From an uncultured Alphaproteobacteria bacterium (lineage in GTDB: Bacteria > Pseudomonadota > Alphaproteobacteria > HIMB59 > GCA-002718135), in NCBI GenBank assembly GCA_902590695.1, contig CACIXR010000001.1:120335-184334 (forward strand): a stretch of 64,000 bases of DNA, read 5' to 3'. Every line of letters begins with the position of its first letter. Position 1 is the first letter of the stretch. Shown here piece by piece: positions 24,822-33,673 of this stretch. Position numbers and translations under genes: made by a program. The notes under the pieces are model-generated. The model ran no database searches. It worked only from the letters and a program-made list of their open reading frames with translations, and was not told the DNA's origin.

Positions 24822-26009
24822 TTAAATTTCAATATCAAAGTCTTTAAGATATTTTTGTGACAATTCTATACCAAGACCTGGTTTTTTATCATCTAGTTCA
24901 ATAAATCCGTCTTTAGCTTGCGGTTCTCCATCAAAAATATACCAAAACAATTCATTACCAATTTCTACTGGCCAAAACGGAAAGTATTCAACTATAGGAG
25001 CGTTAATACTACTCATAGATATATGAAAATTGTGAACTTGTCCTGCATGAGGAATAACAGGTATTTGAAATGCCTCAGCTAAAGCGCAAATCTTATGTGC
25101 TTGTGTGATTCCTCCAACCCTATTTGTATCAAATTGAACTACATCTACTGCTTTTTTCTCTAAAAGTTGTCTAAATCCAAAAAGAGTATATTCATGCTCA
25201 CCACCTGATATAGATGTTCTACAGGATGCTTTTAAATCGGCATATCCATCGATGTCATCAGCTATTACAGGCTCTTCTAACCATCTTAAGTTTTCTTTAT
25301 CAATTAATCGCATCATTCTCTTCGCATACTCAAATGTCCATCCCATATAAACATCAGCCATCAAATCAATATTATCACCAACCACTGATCTAACTGTTTT
25401 AATTAACTCAATATTTTTATTCATTCCTTCAGCGCCATCTTTTGGCCCCCAACCAAAACGCAGTTTCATAGCTTTGAAGCCTTGATCTAAATAATCTTGT
25501 GCTTCTTTAGCCAAAGTATCAAGAGGTTGGCTATACAATTTACTAGCATAGCAAGGTAGTTTTTCCTTTGTTTTGCCACCTAGTAGTCTGTAGACTGGTT
25601 GTTTAGCAGTTTTTCCTAGTGCATCCCATATAGCTATATCTACTGCACTAATTGCTGTCATCCCCACACCTTTTCTTCCCCACGCTAAAGTTTGTCGATA
25701 CATCTTTTGCCAAATGTGCTCGTAATCCCAAACACTTTCACCAATGATTGCAGGCTTTAAGTAATTATCTACTACTGACTTACAAGGTTTTGGTGCAAGA
25801 GCTGCATTACCAAGACCAATATGCCCATCCTCAGTTTCAACTTCCACTACCAACCAACTTAAAAATTTGAAAGTTGACATTCCATCTGCACTTATATTTT
25901 CTTTATTTAGTAAGTCTGCTGCGCTCGTACAAAAATTATCATGTATTGCTTGAATTGGACCTTTCCAAGTATAAAGTTTTGCCCTTACATCTTTAATTTC
26001 CGAAGACAT
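24822..26009 (-). CDS. enolase-superfamily sugar-acid dehydratase
   Basis: A 395-residue mandelate racemase / muconate lactonising enzyme relative. N-terminal capping domain, then a barrel with KLRFGWG (Lys-x-Arg in place of Lys-x-Lys), metal ligands in MADVYMGW (Asp), WLEEPV (Glu) and SGGEHEY (Glu), and a catalytic His in IPHAGQVHN. The family dehydrates acid sugars to 2-keto-3-deoxy acids. It follows a COG3618 lactonase by 2 bases. The pair resembles the lactonase/dehydratase step of L-fucose or L-rhamnose oxidation; which acid sugar is used is open. Confidence 0.88.
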   Translation of the reverse strand: MSSEIKDVRAKLYTWKGPIQAIHDNFCTSAADLLNKENISADGMSTFKFLSWLVVEVETEDGHIGLGNAALAPKPCKSVVDNYLKPAIIGESVWDYEHIWQKMYRQTLAWGRKGVGMTAISAVDIAIWDALGKTAKQPVYRLLGGKTKEKLPCYASKLYSQPLDTLAKEAQDYLDQGFKAMKLRFGWGPKDGAEGMNKNIELIKTVRSVVGDNIDLMADVYMGWTFEYAKRMMRLIDKENLRWLEEPVIADDIDGYADLKASCRTSISGGEHEYTLFGFRQLLEKKAVDVVQFDTNRVGGITQAHKICALAEAFQIPVIPHAGQVHNFHISMSSINAPIVEYFPFWPVEIGNELFWYIFDGEPQAKDGFIELDDKKPGLGIELSQKYLKDFDIEI

Positions 26010-26011
26010 AA

Positions 26012-26920
26012 TTAAATCCTATAATACTTTTCAGCGTTTGATGAAAATAACATTGTTTTTTCATTTTCAGAATAATCTTTTGTAATTGTTTTAAAAGAAT
26101 TCCAATAATTATCAAAAGTATTAAATATTTTATCAACTGGAAAGTTTGAGGCAAACATACATCTTTCAATTCCAAATATTTCTATAGTTTTCTCAACAAA
26201 AATTTTTGTACTATCGATTGTCCAGTTAGGATTAAACATGCCAAGACCAGAAATTTTTGCTACCATATTTTCACACTTTGCAATCTTTATCATATTAGCT
26301 TCCCAATGTTGAATGTACCCTTCAGATTGGTAACATGGTTCACCAGTGTGATTTAAAATAAATAAAATATCATCATTATCTTTTGCTAAATTAAAAGAGT
26401 CATCCATCTGATGAGGATAAACTTGAATGTCAAATGATAAATTTCTGTTTTTCATATTTTTAAAATTTTCTAACCATTTTGTATTTTTCATATAATCTTC
26501 TGGAGCATGTGAATATTTTGGTTCATCTGCATTAAAAGATAAAATCTGTCTAATACCTCGTGTATTATTAAATTCTTGATGTTGATCTAGAATATCGGCT
26601 ACATTAGATTTTGAGAAATCTGCAAATGCAACAATAGCATTTGGTAATTTTGAGCTATGATTATCCGCTAGTTTTTGAAGCCATTCTGTTTCGCTAACTG
26701 GACTATCATCATCGTGTTCAGCTTGGACATGAACTGACTTAATTATGTTTTGATTTTTTGCATCATTCAAATAATCATCTAACAAATAACTTTTTCTTAT
26801 AGCTCCATAATCCCCAAAAAAAGCTTCTCCCTCAGATACCATTAGCCAGGAATATTTAGTTTTCTCATTCTCTAAATCCCATAAATGGTGGTGGGAATCT
26901 ACTATCGGTATATTATTCAT
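26012..26920 (-). CDS. COG3618 amidohydrolase, probable deoxy-sugar lactonase
   Basis: A 302-residue amidohydrolase-fold protein: metal motif VDSHHHLWD at the N-terminus, VHVQAEHD, LNHTGEPCY, and the late Asp region FASNFPVDK. COG3618 contains L-fucono- and L-rhamnono-lactonases. Placed between a rhamnose-type binding protein and an acid-sugar dehydratase, L-rhamnono-1,4-lactone or L-fuconolactone is the likely substrate. It starts after the hairpin that follows the binding-protein gene. Confidence 0.87.
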   Translation of the reverse strand: MNNIPIVDSHHHLWDLENEKTKYSWLMVSEGEAFFGDYGAIRKSYLLDDYLNDAKNQNIIKSVHVQAEHDDDSPVSETEWLQKLADNHSSKLPNAIVAFADFSKSNVADILDQHQEFNNTRGIRQILSFNADEPKYSHAPEDYMKNTKWLENFKNMKNRNLSFDIQVYPHQMDDSFNLAKDNDDILFILNHTGEPCYQSEGYIQHWEANMIKIAKCENMVAKISGLGMFNPNWTIDSTKIFVEKTIEIFGIERCMFASNFPVDKIFNTFDNYWNSFKTITKDYSENEKTMLFSSNAEKYYRI

Positions 26921-26935
26921 TGTTTAACTTGAACG

Positions 26936-26967
26936 TTTGAAGAGCAATATTTCTATTGCTCTTCAAA
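26936..26967 (-). terminator. intercistronic hairpin after rhaS-like gene
   Basis: A perfect 14-bp stem: TTTGAAGAGCAATA (26936-26949) with TATTGCTCTTCAAA (26954-26967) and a 4-base loop. It begins 8 bases after the binding-protein stop and lies before the lactonase start. This repeats the design seen at 13472 and probably raises binding protein output relative to downstream enzymes. Confidence 0.72.
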
Positions 26968-26975
26968 TCATTAAT

Positions 26976-27968
26976 TTAGAAGTTAAAATTATCGATATTG
27001 TCAGGTACAAAATCAAGCATTGGTGCTGCATAAATTAAATTATTTGCATTTATTACAACATCACCTTGATCTGGAACACTGATAGTCATACCTTCTGACA
27101 ACTTCAATCCATTTTCAACCATTTGCACAGATAAATAACCTGCGATTTCTCCTTCAACAGATGGATCCCATAATTGGAATGCTTTTACACATCCACTTTT
27201 TAGGAATGGTCTCATTTGATTTGGAGTTCCAAGTCCAGTAACTTGAACCTGATCACACTTGCCAGCAGATTCTACAACTTGTGCAGCAGCTGCAACACCA
27301 ACTGTAGTTGGTGAAATAATTCCTCTTAGATCTGGATATTTAGCAAGAAGAGCTTCAGCTTCAGTGGTACTTTTTTGTGGATCATCATCACCATATACAA
27401 CACCTAAATATTCCATATCAGAAAACATACCTTTACCAATAATATTGTCTTCCATATCTTTAATCCAAGTGTTTTGATCAGGCGCATCAGTTGTTGCACT
27501 TAAAATTGCAAATTGACCTTTGTGGTCAATCAATTGACCCATTAATGTCATTTGTGCAGTACCTACTGTAGAGAAATCAACTGGCATAATTGCTATGTCT
27601 CTGTGAGCTTCACTACCAGGTATATCTCCATTTACTACCATAATTATAATACCTTTTTTTCTAGCTTGATCAAAAACAGTATTAAGAGCATCATTTGAGT
27701 TTGGTGATATTGCAATAACATCAACACCTCTTTGAATTTCAGCTTTAATGAAAGGTAATTGTGATGTAGCATCAGCAGTTGCTGGAGCTACTGTTGAAAA
27801 ATTGTAACCATATTTTTCTGCACCTACTTCGAAACCTTTAATGATTGAATCGAAATAAGGGTTACCAGTATTTTTTGGAATGTAAACAACTTCGGTTTTT
27901 GCAAACGCTCCTGTTGTTAGAAACAAACCCAAAATACTTACAGAAATAAATTTGAATAGTTTATTCAT
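26976..27968 (-). CDS. rhaS: rhamnose-type ABC transporter substrate-binding protein
   Basis: A 330-residue periplasmic binding protein with a signal peptide (cleavage after GAFA-KT). The blocks YIPKNTGNPYFDSI, VIAISPNSNDALN and ILSATTDAPDQNTWI resemble rhamnose/AI-2 type binding proteins (RhaS, LsrB). It is divergent from the ATPase-permease-permease operon at 28090, the usual rhaS-rhaT-P-Q arrangement aside from the divergence. A strong AGGAGG ribosome site precedes the ATG. AI-2 uptake is the alternative, but the linked rhamnose mutarotase and rhamnonate dehydratase favour L-rhamnose. Confidence 0.82.
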   Translation of the reverse strand: MNKLFKFISVSILGLFLTTGAFAKTEVVYIPKNTGNPYFDSIIKGFEVGAEKYGYNFSTVAPATADATSQLPFIKAEIQRGVDVIAISPNSNDALNTVFDQARKKGIIIMVVNGDIPGSEAHRDIAIMPVDFSTVGTAQMTLMGQLIDHKGQFAILSATTDAPDQNTWIKDMEDNIIGKGMFSDMEYLGVVYGDDDPQKSTTEAEALLAKYPDLRGIISPTTVGVAAAAQVVESAGKCDQVQVTGLGTPNQMRPFLKSGCVKAFQLWDPSVEGEIAGYLSVQMVENGLKLSEGMTISVPDQGDVVINANNLIYAAPMLDFVPDNIDNFNF

Positions 27969-27978
27969 TATTCCTCCT

Positions 27979-28035
27979 ATTGAATTAATGATAACACATT
28001 CAATAAATTCATATTTTTTTCAAGAATAATATGAA
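27979..28035. promoter_or_regulatory. divergent control region with two inverted repeats
   Basis: The 121 bases between rhaS and rhaT hold two inverted repeats: ATTGAAT (27979-27985) with ATTCAAT (27998-28004), and TTCATATT (28008-28015) with AATATGAA (28028-28035), both with 12-base spacers. Equal spacing about one helical turn suggests operator sites for a dimeric regulator. The DNA is very AT-rich, so chance repeats are possible. Confidence 0.35.
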
Positions 28036-28089
28036 TATTTTACTTATTTTGTTTAATAAATTAACATAGAAGTAGTAAATAAACATAAT

Positions 28090-29574
28090 ATGGATCTTAA
28101 AACTAATAATATTGGTAAAACATTTAGCGGTGTAAATGTTTTAAGAAATGTGGATTTTGATTTAAAACCTGGAGAAGTTCATGCATTAGTTGGTGAAAAT
28201 GGAGCCGGTAAATCTACATTTGTTAAAATCTTGAGTGGTGTTTATACACCAACTGAAGGAGACATTTTTTTAGATGATAAAAAAGTGAATATTACATCTC
28301 CAATAATAGCTCAAAAAAATGGTGTTTCATTAATTCATCAAGAGCCACAATCCTTCTCGCATCTGTCTGTTGCAGAAAATATATTCATGGGTCACATGGA
28401 AGGTAACAATTTTTCAAGAGTAAAATGGCAAGATATCAATAAAAAATCAAATGCAATTTTACAATCAATTGGATTAAAAATTGATCCAAAAAAAATTATG
28501 GAAGGTTTATCTATTGCTGATCAACAAATGATAGAAATAGCTGGAGCACTCTCTAAAAATTCAAAAGTATTAATTATGGACGAACCTACATCACCTTTAA
28601 CGCCAAATGAAGTTGGCAAACTATTTGATATAGTAAATAAACTTAAATCTAATGGGATGGCTATTATATTTATTAGTCATCGTTTAGAAGAAATAAGACA
28701 AATATCTGATAGAGTAACGATTTTTAGAGATGGTGATTTGATTACTACAAAAAATATTAATGAGGTTTCAAATGAAGAAATTATAAAATTTATGATTGGT
28801 AGAAATATTGAAGAAACAGAAGTTAAAGAGAATCAATTTATTAAAAATGATGAATACATTTTAAATGTTAAAAACCTATCTTTGTCAAAAAAATTTAATG
28901 ACATTTCTTTTAATTTAAAAAAAGGAGAAATACTTGGATTTGCAGGATTAGTCGGAGCTGGAAGAACAGAAGTAGCAAAAAGTATTTTTGGAGCAGAAAA
29001 ATTCGATAAAGGTGAAATTATTTATGATGGAGAAAGTATAATTAATAACTCACCTAATGAAGCAATTAATAACGGTTTTGCTTATGTGCCTGAAGATAGA
29101 AAACAAATGGGTATTTTTGGGCCTGTTGCTGTAGAGGATAATATAACGTCAGCTATACCTAAAGATATATCTAATAGTATGGGTCTTATCAATTCTAAAA
29201 CTGTTACTACATTGACAAATGATTATATAAATAAATTTAATATTATCTTAACTTCGGGAAGACAATTAATAGAAGAATTATCAGGTGGAAATCAGCAAAA
29301 GTGTATAATTTCTAAGTGGTTACTTTCAAAGCCTAAAGTATTAATTCTAGATGAGCCTACGAGAGGTGTAGATGTAGGAGTTAAATCTGAAATGTATGAA
29401 ATTATCAATAAATTAGCTGAAGAAGGTACTGCAATTATTTTAATATCATCAGAATTACCTGAAATACTCTCTTTATCACATCGCATAATTGTTATGCGAG
29501 AGGGAAAAATTACAAAAATACTAAATAATAAGGAAGCTACTCAAGAAAAAATTATGAGCTATGCAATAAATTAA
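28090..29574 (+). CDS. rhaT: sugar ABC transporter ATPase, two-domain (rhamnose type)
   Basis: A 494-residue CUT2 ATPase with two nucleotide-binding halves. First half: Walker A GENGAGKST, signature LSIADQQMIEIAGAL, Walker B VLIMDEPTSPLTP. Second half: degenerate Walker A GLVGAGRTEVAKS, signature LSGGNQQKCIISK, Walker B LILDEPTRGVDVG. This is normal for MglA/RbsA/RhaT proteins. It starts the seven-gene operon that runs to 34848, with gaps of a few bases. Confidence 0.9.
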   Translation: MDLKTNNIGKTFSGVNVLRNVDFDLKPGEVHALVGENGAGKSTFVKILSGVYTPTEGDIFLDDKKVNITSPIIAQKNGVSLIHQEPQSFSHLSVAENIFMGHMEGNNFSRVKWQDINKKSNAILQSIGLKIDPKKIMEGLSIADQQMIEIAGALSKNSKVLIMDEPTSPLTPNEVGKLFDIVNKLKSNGMAIIFISHRLEEIRQISDRVTIFRDGDLITTKNINEVSNEEIIKFMIGRNIEETEVKENQFIKNDEYILNVKNLSLSKKFNDISFNLKKGEILGFAGLVGAGRTEVAKSIFGAEKFDKGEIIYDGESIINNSPNEAINNGFAYVPEDRKQMGIFGPVAVEDNITSAIPKDISNSMGLINSKTVTTLTNDYINKFNIILTSGRQLIEELSGGNQQKCIISKWLLSKPKVLILDEPTRGVDVGVKSEMYEIINKLAEEGTAIILISSELPEILSLSHRIIVMREGKITKILNNKEATQEKIMSYAIN

Positions 29575-29576
29575 GA

Positions 29577-30563
29577 ATGACATTATTTGATAAATTTTTA
29601 AGAATTAGAGAGCTTGGAATTTTTTCTATAATTGTTGTTTTTGTTATTGTTGCTGCAATAATAGATCCAAGATTCATGACATTGGATAGTTGGAGAGCGG
29701 TGTTTCTAGCAATACCTTTAATTTTAGTCATGGCTATGGGTCAAATGATGGTTATTATATGTCGACATGTAGACATATCTATTGGATCCATATTGGCGTT
29801 TTCAGCAATTGTAATTGGTTTATTATATATTCAATTTCCTGGTTTATCACTTTGGTTATCTTTAATCATTACTGCTTTTGTTGGTTTAGTGATGGGATTA
29901 ATAAATGGCTTTATAGTTACTAGGTTTAATGTGCATTCAATAATAGTAACATTAGGAACATTAAGTTTATACAGAGGTTTAGTTTTTATTGTTAGTGGAG
30001 GAAGGCAAATTGATAGAAATGATATTCCCGAACATGTAGTTTCATTCTCTCAAACTTCTTTCCTTTTTTCAATTCCAGGAATCCTAATTTTTAGTGGAAT
30101 AATCGTAGTAATTACACATTTAGTAATGCGTCATTCAGTTTTAGGCCGCGAAATTTATGCCACTGGTAGTAACCCTGTTGCAGCTCATCTTAAGGGAATT
30201 AATGTAACTAAAGTTACTTTGTTTTGTTTTGGTATTTGTGGAATGTTAGCAGGAGTTGCAGGTTTATTTTATGCATCAAGATTTGGATATGTAAATCCTG
30301 GGGTAACAGGTGTTGGAATTGAATTTATTGTAATTGCAGGTGTAATTATTGGAGGAACAAGTATCACCGGAGGTTCTGGAAGTGTACTAGGAACATTTTT
30401 AGGAATACTTTTATTAGGCATTATAAATGTTGCACTACCTGTCTTAAATATACCTGGAGAATTTCAAAAAGCCATTTATGGCTTGATTATTGTTGTAGCT
30501 TTGGCACTAGATCAATTAATAATTTACAGAATGAAAAAATTAAGTGGTGGTATTAATGCTTAA
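29577..30563 (+). CDS. rhaP: sugar ABC transporter permease 1 (rhamnose type)
   Basis: A 328-residue CUT2 permease with about ten membrane segments. The conserved RHVDISIGSILAFSA segment, GLINGFIVTRFNVHSIIVTLGT, and the coupling loop GGTSITGGSGSVLGTFLG are visible. It starts 2 bases after the ATPase gene and overlaps the second permease gene. Two different permeases with one two-domain ATPase is the organisation of rhamnose and AI-2 importers. Confidence 0.9.
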   Translation: MTLFDKFLRIRELGIFSIIVVFVIVAAIIDPRFMTLDSWRAVFLAIPLILVMAMGQMMVIICRHVDISIGSILAFSAIVIGLLYIQFPGLSLWLSLIITAFVGLVMGLINGFIVTRFNVHSIIVTLGTLSLYRGLVFIVSGGRQIDRNDIPEHVVSFSQTSFLFSIPGILIFSGIIVVITHLVMRHSVLGREIYATGSNPVAAHLKGINVTKVTLFCFGICGMLAGVAGLFYASRFGYVNPGVTGVGIEFIVIAGVIIGGTSITGGSGSVLGTFLGILLLGIINVALPVLNIPGEFQKAIYGLIIVVALALDQLIIYRMKKLSGGINA

Positions 30564-31536
30564 AACAATTTCAATTTATTTAAGTGAAAACCCAACATTA
30601 AGATATTGGATTGTAAGACCCGAATGGGTCGCTGTGATATTATTGATAATATCAATAATTTCATCAATACAACTATCACCTTTTTTTGCTGATTTAGCAT
30701 TTATAATGGACTCTGCTACACCTTATGTAGAGTATGGATTAATAGCAATAATACTAACATTAATAATAATTTCTGGTGAAATAGATTTATCTATTGCCTC
30801 AATGATTGCTCTAACAGCAGTTATCTTTGGTACTGCATATAATGCGGGTTTTGGTATGCCAATCTCTATGCTTATAGCTCTCTTTTCTGGAACTCTATGT
30901 GGTTTATTTAATGGAATACTCGTGACACAATTGCAAATACCTTCGATAATACTTACAATAGGTACATTAACTTTATATCGTGGAATAGCTCAATCTCTAG
31001 CTAGTGATTTTTCTTTAGGTGGTTATCCTTCTTGGTTTATTGGAATTGATTATCGTTACATTGGTATAGTCCCAATCCCAGTTATTATTTTTACTGTTTT
31101 TGCTGTTGTTGTTGGTTTTTTCTTGAGCTCAACCATTTACGGTAAGCAACTTTATTTGATAGGTACAAATCCACAAACAGCAAAATATTCTGGAATTAAA
31201 GTTAATCGTATTAAATTATTACTATTTACTTTATCTGGCTTAGTTTGTGGTATTGCTGGTGTTCTAACTACTTCTAGATTAGCAGTTGCAAGATTTAATA
31301 TGGCAACTGGAGCAGAATTAGAAATAGTTCTTATGGTTATGTTAGGTGGAACATATATTTTTGGTGGAAGAGGAAATATTTTTGGTACTTTTGTTGCTTT
31401 TTGGATTGTTGTAATCTTAAGAGCAGGTTTAAATGTTGCAAGAATAAAAATTGAATCACAACTAACTATACTAGGCGCTATGTTAATAATTGCAATTATT
31501 TTAACTAATTACATTTATTCTAAATCACAAAAGTAA
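30556..31536 (+). CDS. rhaQ: sugar ABC transporter permease 2 (rhamnose type)
   Basis: A 326-residue CUT2 permease, paralogous to the preceding gene: SGEIDLSIASMIALTA, GLFNGILVTQLQIPSIILTIGT and GGTYIFGGRGNIFGTF. The ATG at 30556 was chosen; a GTG 12 bases earlier is possible. It overlaps rhaP by 8 bases, showing tight coupling. With rhaP it should form a heterodimeric pore. Confidence 0.88.
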   Translation: MLKTISIYLSENPTLRYWIVRPEWVAVILLIISIISSIQLSPFFADLAFIMDSATPYVEYGLIAIILTLIIISGEIDLSIASMIALTAVIFGTAYNAGFGMPISMLIALFSGTLCGLFNGILVTQLQIPSIILTIGTLTLYRGIAQSLASDFSLGGYPSWFIGIDYRYIGIVPIPVIIFTVFAVVVGFFLSSTIYGKQLYLIGTNPQTAKYSGIKVNRIKLLLFTLSGLVCGIAGVLTTSRLAVARFNMATGAELEIVLMVMLGGTYIFGGRGNIFGTFVAFWIVVILRAGLNVARIKIESQLTILGAMLIIAIILTNYIYSKSQK

Positions 31537-31546
31537 GGAGATAATA

Positions 31547-32287
31547 ATGAATCAAATTGATTTAAAAAACAAAGTTGCCATTATAACAGGAGGGGCCCAA
31601 GGCTTTGGTTATTCAATGGTTGAGAGATTTTCTAAATCTGGAGCTAAAGTTGTTATCTGGGATAAAGATGAAGAACTTTTAAAAACTTTAACTTTGCCTG
31701 AAAATGTAAGCTATGAACTTGTTGATATTACATCTTATGATAGTGTTCAAAATTCAACTAACGCCACTTTAGATAAAAATAATAAAATTGATATTCTAAT
31801 TAATAATGCAGGAATTGCAGGACCGAGTTTTAAAACCTGGGAATATCCAATAGATCAATGGCAGAATGTTATTGATATTGATTTAACAGGTCTATTTTAT
31901 TGTTGTAAATCTGTAGTACCACACATGATTAAAGCCAATTATGGAAGAATAGTAAATATTGCGTCTATTGCCGGTAAAGAAGGTAATCCAAATGCAATGC
32001 CATACAGTGCTGCTAAAGCAGGAGTGATTGCTCTTACAAAATCATTAGGTAAAGAATTAGCAGATAAAAATATAGCAGTAAATTGTGTTACACCAGCAGC
32101 AGCAAAAACAAGAATATTTGATCAAATAAGCCAAGAACATATTGATTATATGTTATCAAAAATACCTCGCGGAAGATTTATAAAGGTTGATGAATTAGCT
32201 TCTATGGTTTCATGGTTGGTTTCTGAAGAGAATTCTTATACAACTGGGGCAGTGTTTGATCTTAGTGGAGGAAGAGCTACTTACTAG
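31547..32287 (+). CDS. short-chain dehydrogenase (sugar or keto-deoxy-acid)
   Basis: A 246-residue classical SDR: cofactor motif TGGAQGFGYSM at about 14-24, NNAGIAG, catalytic Ser in IASIAG and YSAAK Tyr/Lys near 150. It is preceded by AAGGAG and lies directly between the rhamnose permease and the mutarotase. It is likely L-rhamnose 1-dehydrogenase or the 2-keto-3-deoxy-L-rhamnonate 4-dehydrogenase of the diketo route. Which one cannot be settled without biochemical data, because both activities occur in this family. Confidence 0.87.
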   Translation: MNQIDLKNKVAIITGGAQGFGYSMVERFSKSGAKVVIWDKDEELLKTLTLPENVSYELVDITSYDSVQNSTNATLDKNNKIDILINNAGIAGPSFKTWEYPIDQWQNVIDIDLTGLFYCCKSVVPHMIKANYGRIVNIASIAGKEGNPNAMPYSAAKAGVIALTKSLGKELADKNIAVNCVTPAAAKTRIFDQISQEHIDYMLSKIPRGRFIKVDELASMVSWLVSEENSYTTGAVFDLSGGRATY

Positions 32288-32301
32288 AAAGGAAAAATAA
32301 T

Positions 32302-32616
32302 ATGAGTAATTATGCGTGGGTTTTAGAAGTAAGACCTGGATATGAAGATGAATATAAAAAAAGGCATGATGAAATTTGGCCAGAGATGGTACAAATGCTC
32401 AGTGATGCTGGATTAAGAAATTATAATATTTTTCGTCATGGATTAACTTTGTTTGGTTACTTTGAGACTGATGATTTAAAAAAATCAATTGATCACATTG
32501 TAAAGAGTGAAGTTAATAAAAAGTGGGGAGAGTATATGTCTGATATTTTAAAAGCAGAAGTAGATCCAAAAACTAATTTTCCATATCTATTACCTATTCA
32601 AATGCATTTAGATTAA
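32302..32616 (+). CDS. rhaM: L-rhamnose mutarotase
   Basis: A 104-residue dimeric alpha/beta-barrel enzyme that interconverts alpha and beta anomers of L-rhamnose. Typical residues: the N-terminal AWVLEVRPGYEDEYKKRH with the active-site His, EIWPEMV, YNIFRHG and FGYFE. The length is exactly normal for the RhaM (RhaU) family. A GAAAGGAA ribosome site is present. It is the most specific marker in the operon for L-rhamnose, although fucose-acting members of related families exist. Confidence 0.9.
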   Translation: MSNYAWVLEVRPGYEDEYKKRHDEIWPEMVQMLSDAGLRNYNIFRHGLTLFGYFETDDLKKSIDHIVKSEVNKKWGEYMSDILKAEVDPKTNFPYLLPIQMHLD

Positions 32617-32617
32617 A

Positions 32618-33673
32618 ATGAATAAAGCTAGAATAGGAGTTATCGGTGCAGGTTGGTGGGCAACCGAATATCATATTCCAAATTTAAAAAAAAGGGAAGA
32701 TGTTGAGCTTGTAAGTGTTTGCAAATTAGAAGAAGATCAATTGAATTTTGTAAAAAATAAATTTAATTTTCAACATGCATCAACGGATTTTCATGAAATG
32801 TTAAGTCTTAGTCCTCTAGATGGTGTTGTAATAGCATCACCCCATTTTGCACATTATGAAAATGCAAAAGCTTCTCTTGAAAAGGGATGTCACGTTTTAA
32901 TTGAGAAACCAATGACTACAAATTCATCAGATGCAGAAAAACTTTATAATTTAGCACAAGAAGTTAAGAAGGAAATTCTAGTTCCAAATGGTTTTAATTT
33001 TACACGCTTTATGCCCAAGGCTGAAAAATATATACAGGATGGTGTCATTGGTGAAATAAAACATATAGATGCTGCTTTTACATCCTCTTTATTAGATTTA
33101 TTTCAGGGCATACCATTAAGTGAGTCTAATAATCATACTTTCCAACCTTTAGCATCAACTTGGTCTGATCCTAGTAAAGGTGGAGGTTACGGATGGGGTC
33201 AATTATCTCATATGTTTGGAGGAGTGTTTAAGATAACTCAATTAACAGCCGAAAAAGCTTTTTGTTTTTCAGTTCCTTCTCCAACAAATGTTGATTATAC
33301 AGATGCAATTTCTGTAAAATTTTCAAATGGTGCAACTGGATCTTTCTCTGGATGTGCATATGTTCCTAAAGATTTTGGAGGTACTTTTTATATAAATGTA
33401 CACGGAACTAAAGGAACACTTTATTTAGACATGGAAATAAAGAGAGAAAGGTTGCTAATTAGACTTAATGATGGAAATAATATTGAAGATGAAATAAGTG
33501 AGGGAGAAGGCACAATGTCTTATAGTACGGAAACACCAATAAATACATTTGTAGATATTTGTTTAAATAAAAATTATAAAAATCATGCTAATTCAGAAAT
33601 TGGCCTTAAAACAGTAAAAGTTTTAGACGCAATCTATAGATCTATGAAAACTGAAAGTGTTGAAAAAGTTTAA
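32618..33673 (+). CDS. Gfo/Idh/MocA family oxidoreductase
   Basis: A 351-residue NAD(P)-dependent sugar dehydrogenase relative: Rossmann motif GVIGAGWWATEYHIP, IEKPMTT with the catalytic Lys near residue 95, and WGQLSHMFGG with the active-site His region. It begins 1 base after rhaM and overlaps rhmD by 1 base. It could oxidise L-rhamnose or a related sugar at C1, or a different ring position. It is clearly different from the family member at 3516. Confidence 0.88.
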   Translation: MNKARIGVIGAGWWATEYHIPNLKKREDVELVSVCKLEEDQLNFVKNKFNFQHASTDFHEMLSLSPLDGVVIASPHFAHYENAKASLEKGCHVLIEKPMTTNSSDAEKLYNLAQEVKKEILVPNGFNFTRFMPKAEKYIQDGVIGEIKHIDAAFTSSLLDLFQGIPLSESNNHTFQPLASTWSDPSKGGGYGWGQLSHMFGGVFKITQLTAEKAFCFSVPSPTNVDYTDAISVKFSNGATGSFSGCAYVPKDFGGTFYINVHGTKGTLYLDMEIKRERLLIRLNDGNNIEDEISEGEGTMSYSTETPINTFVDICLNKNYKNHANSEIGLKTVKVLDAIYRSMKTESVEKV

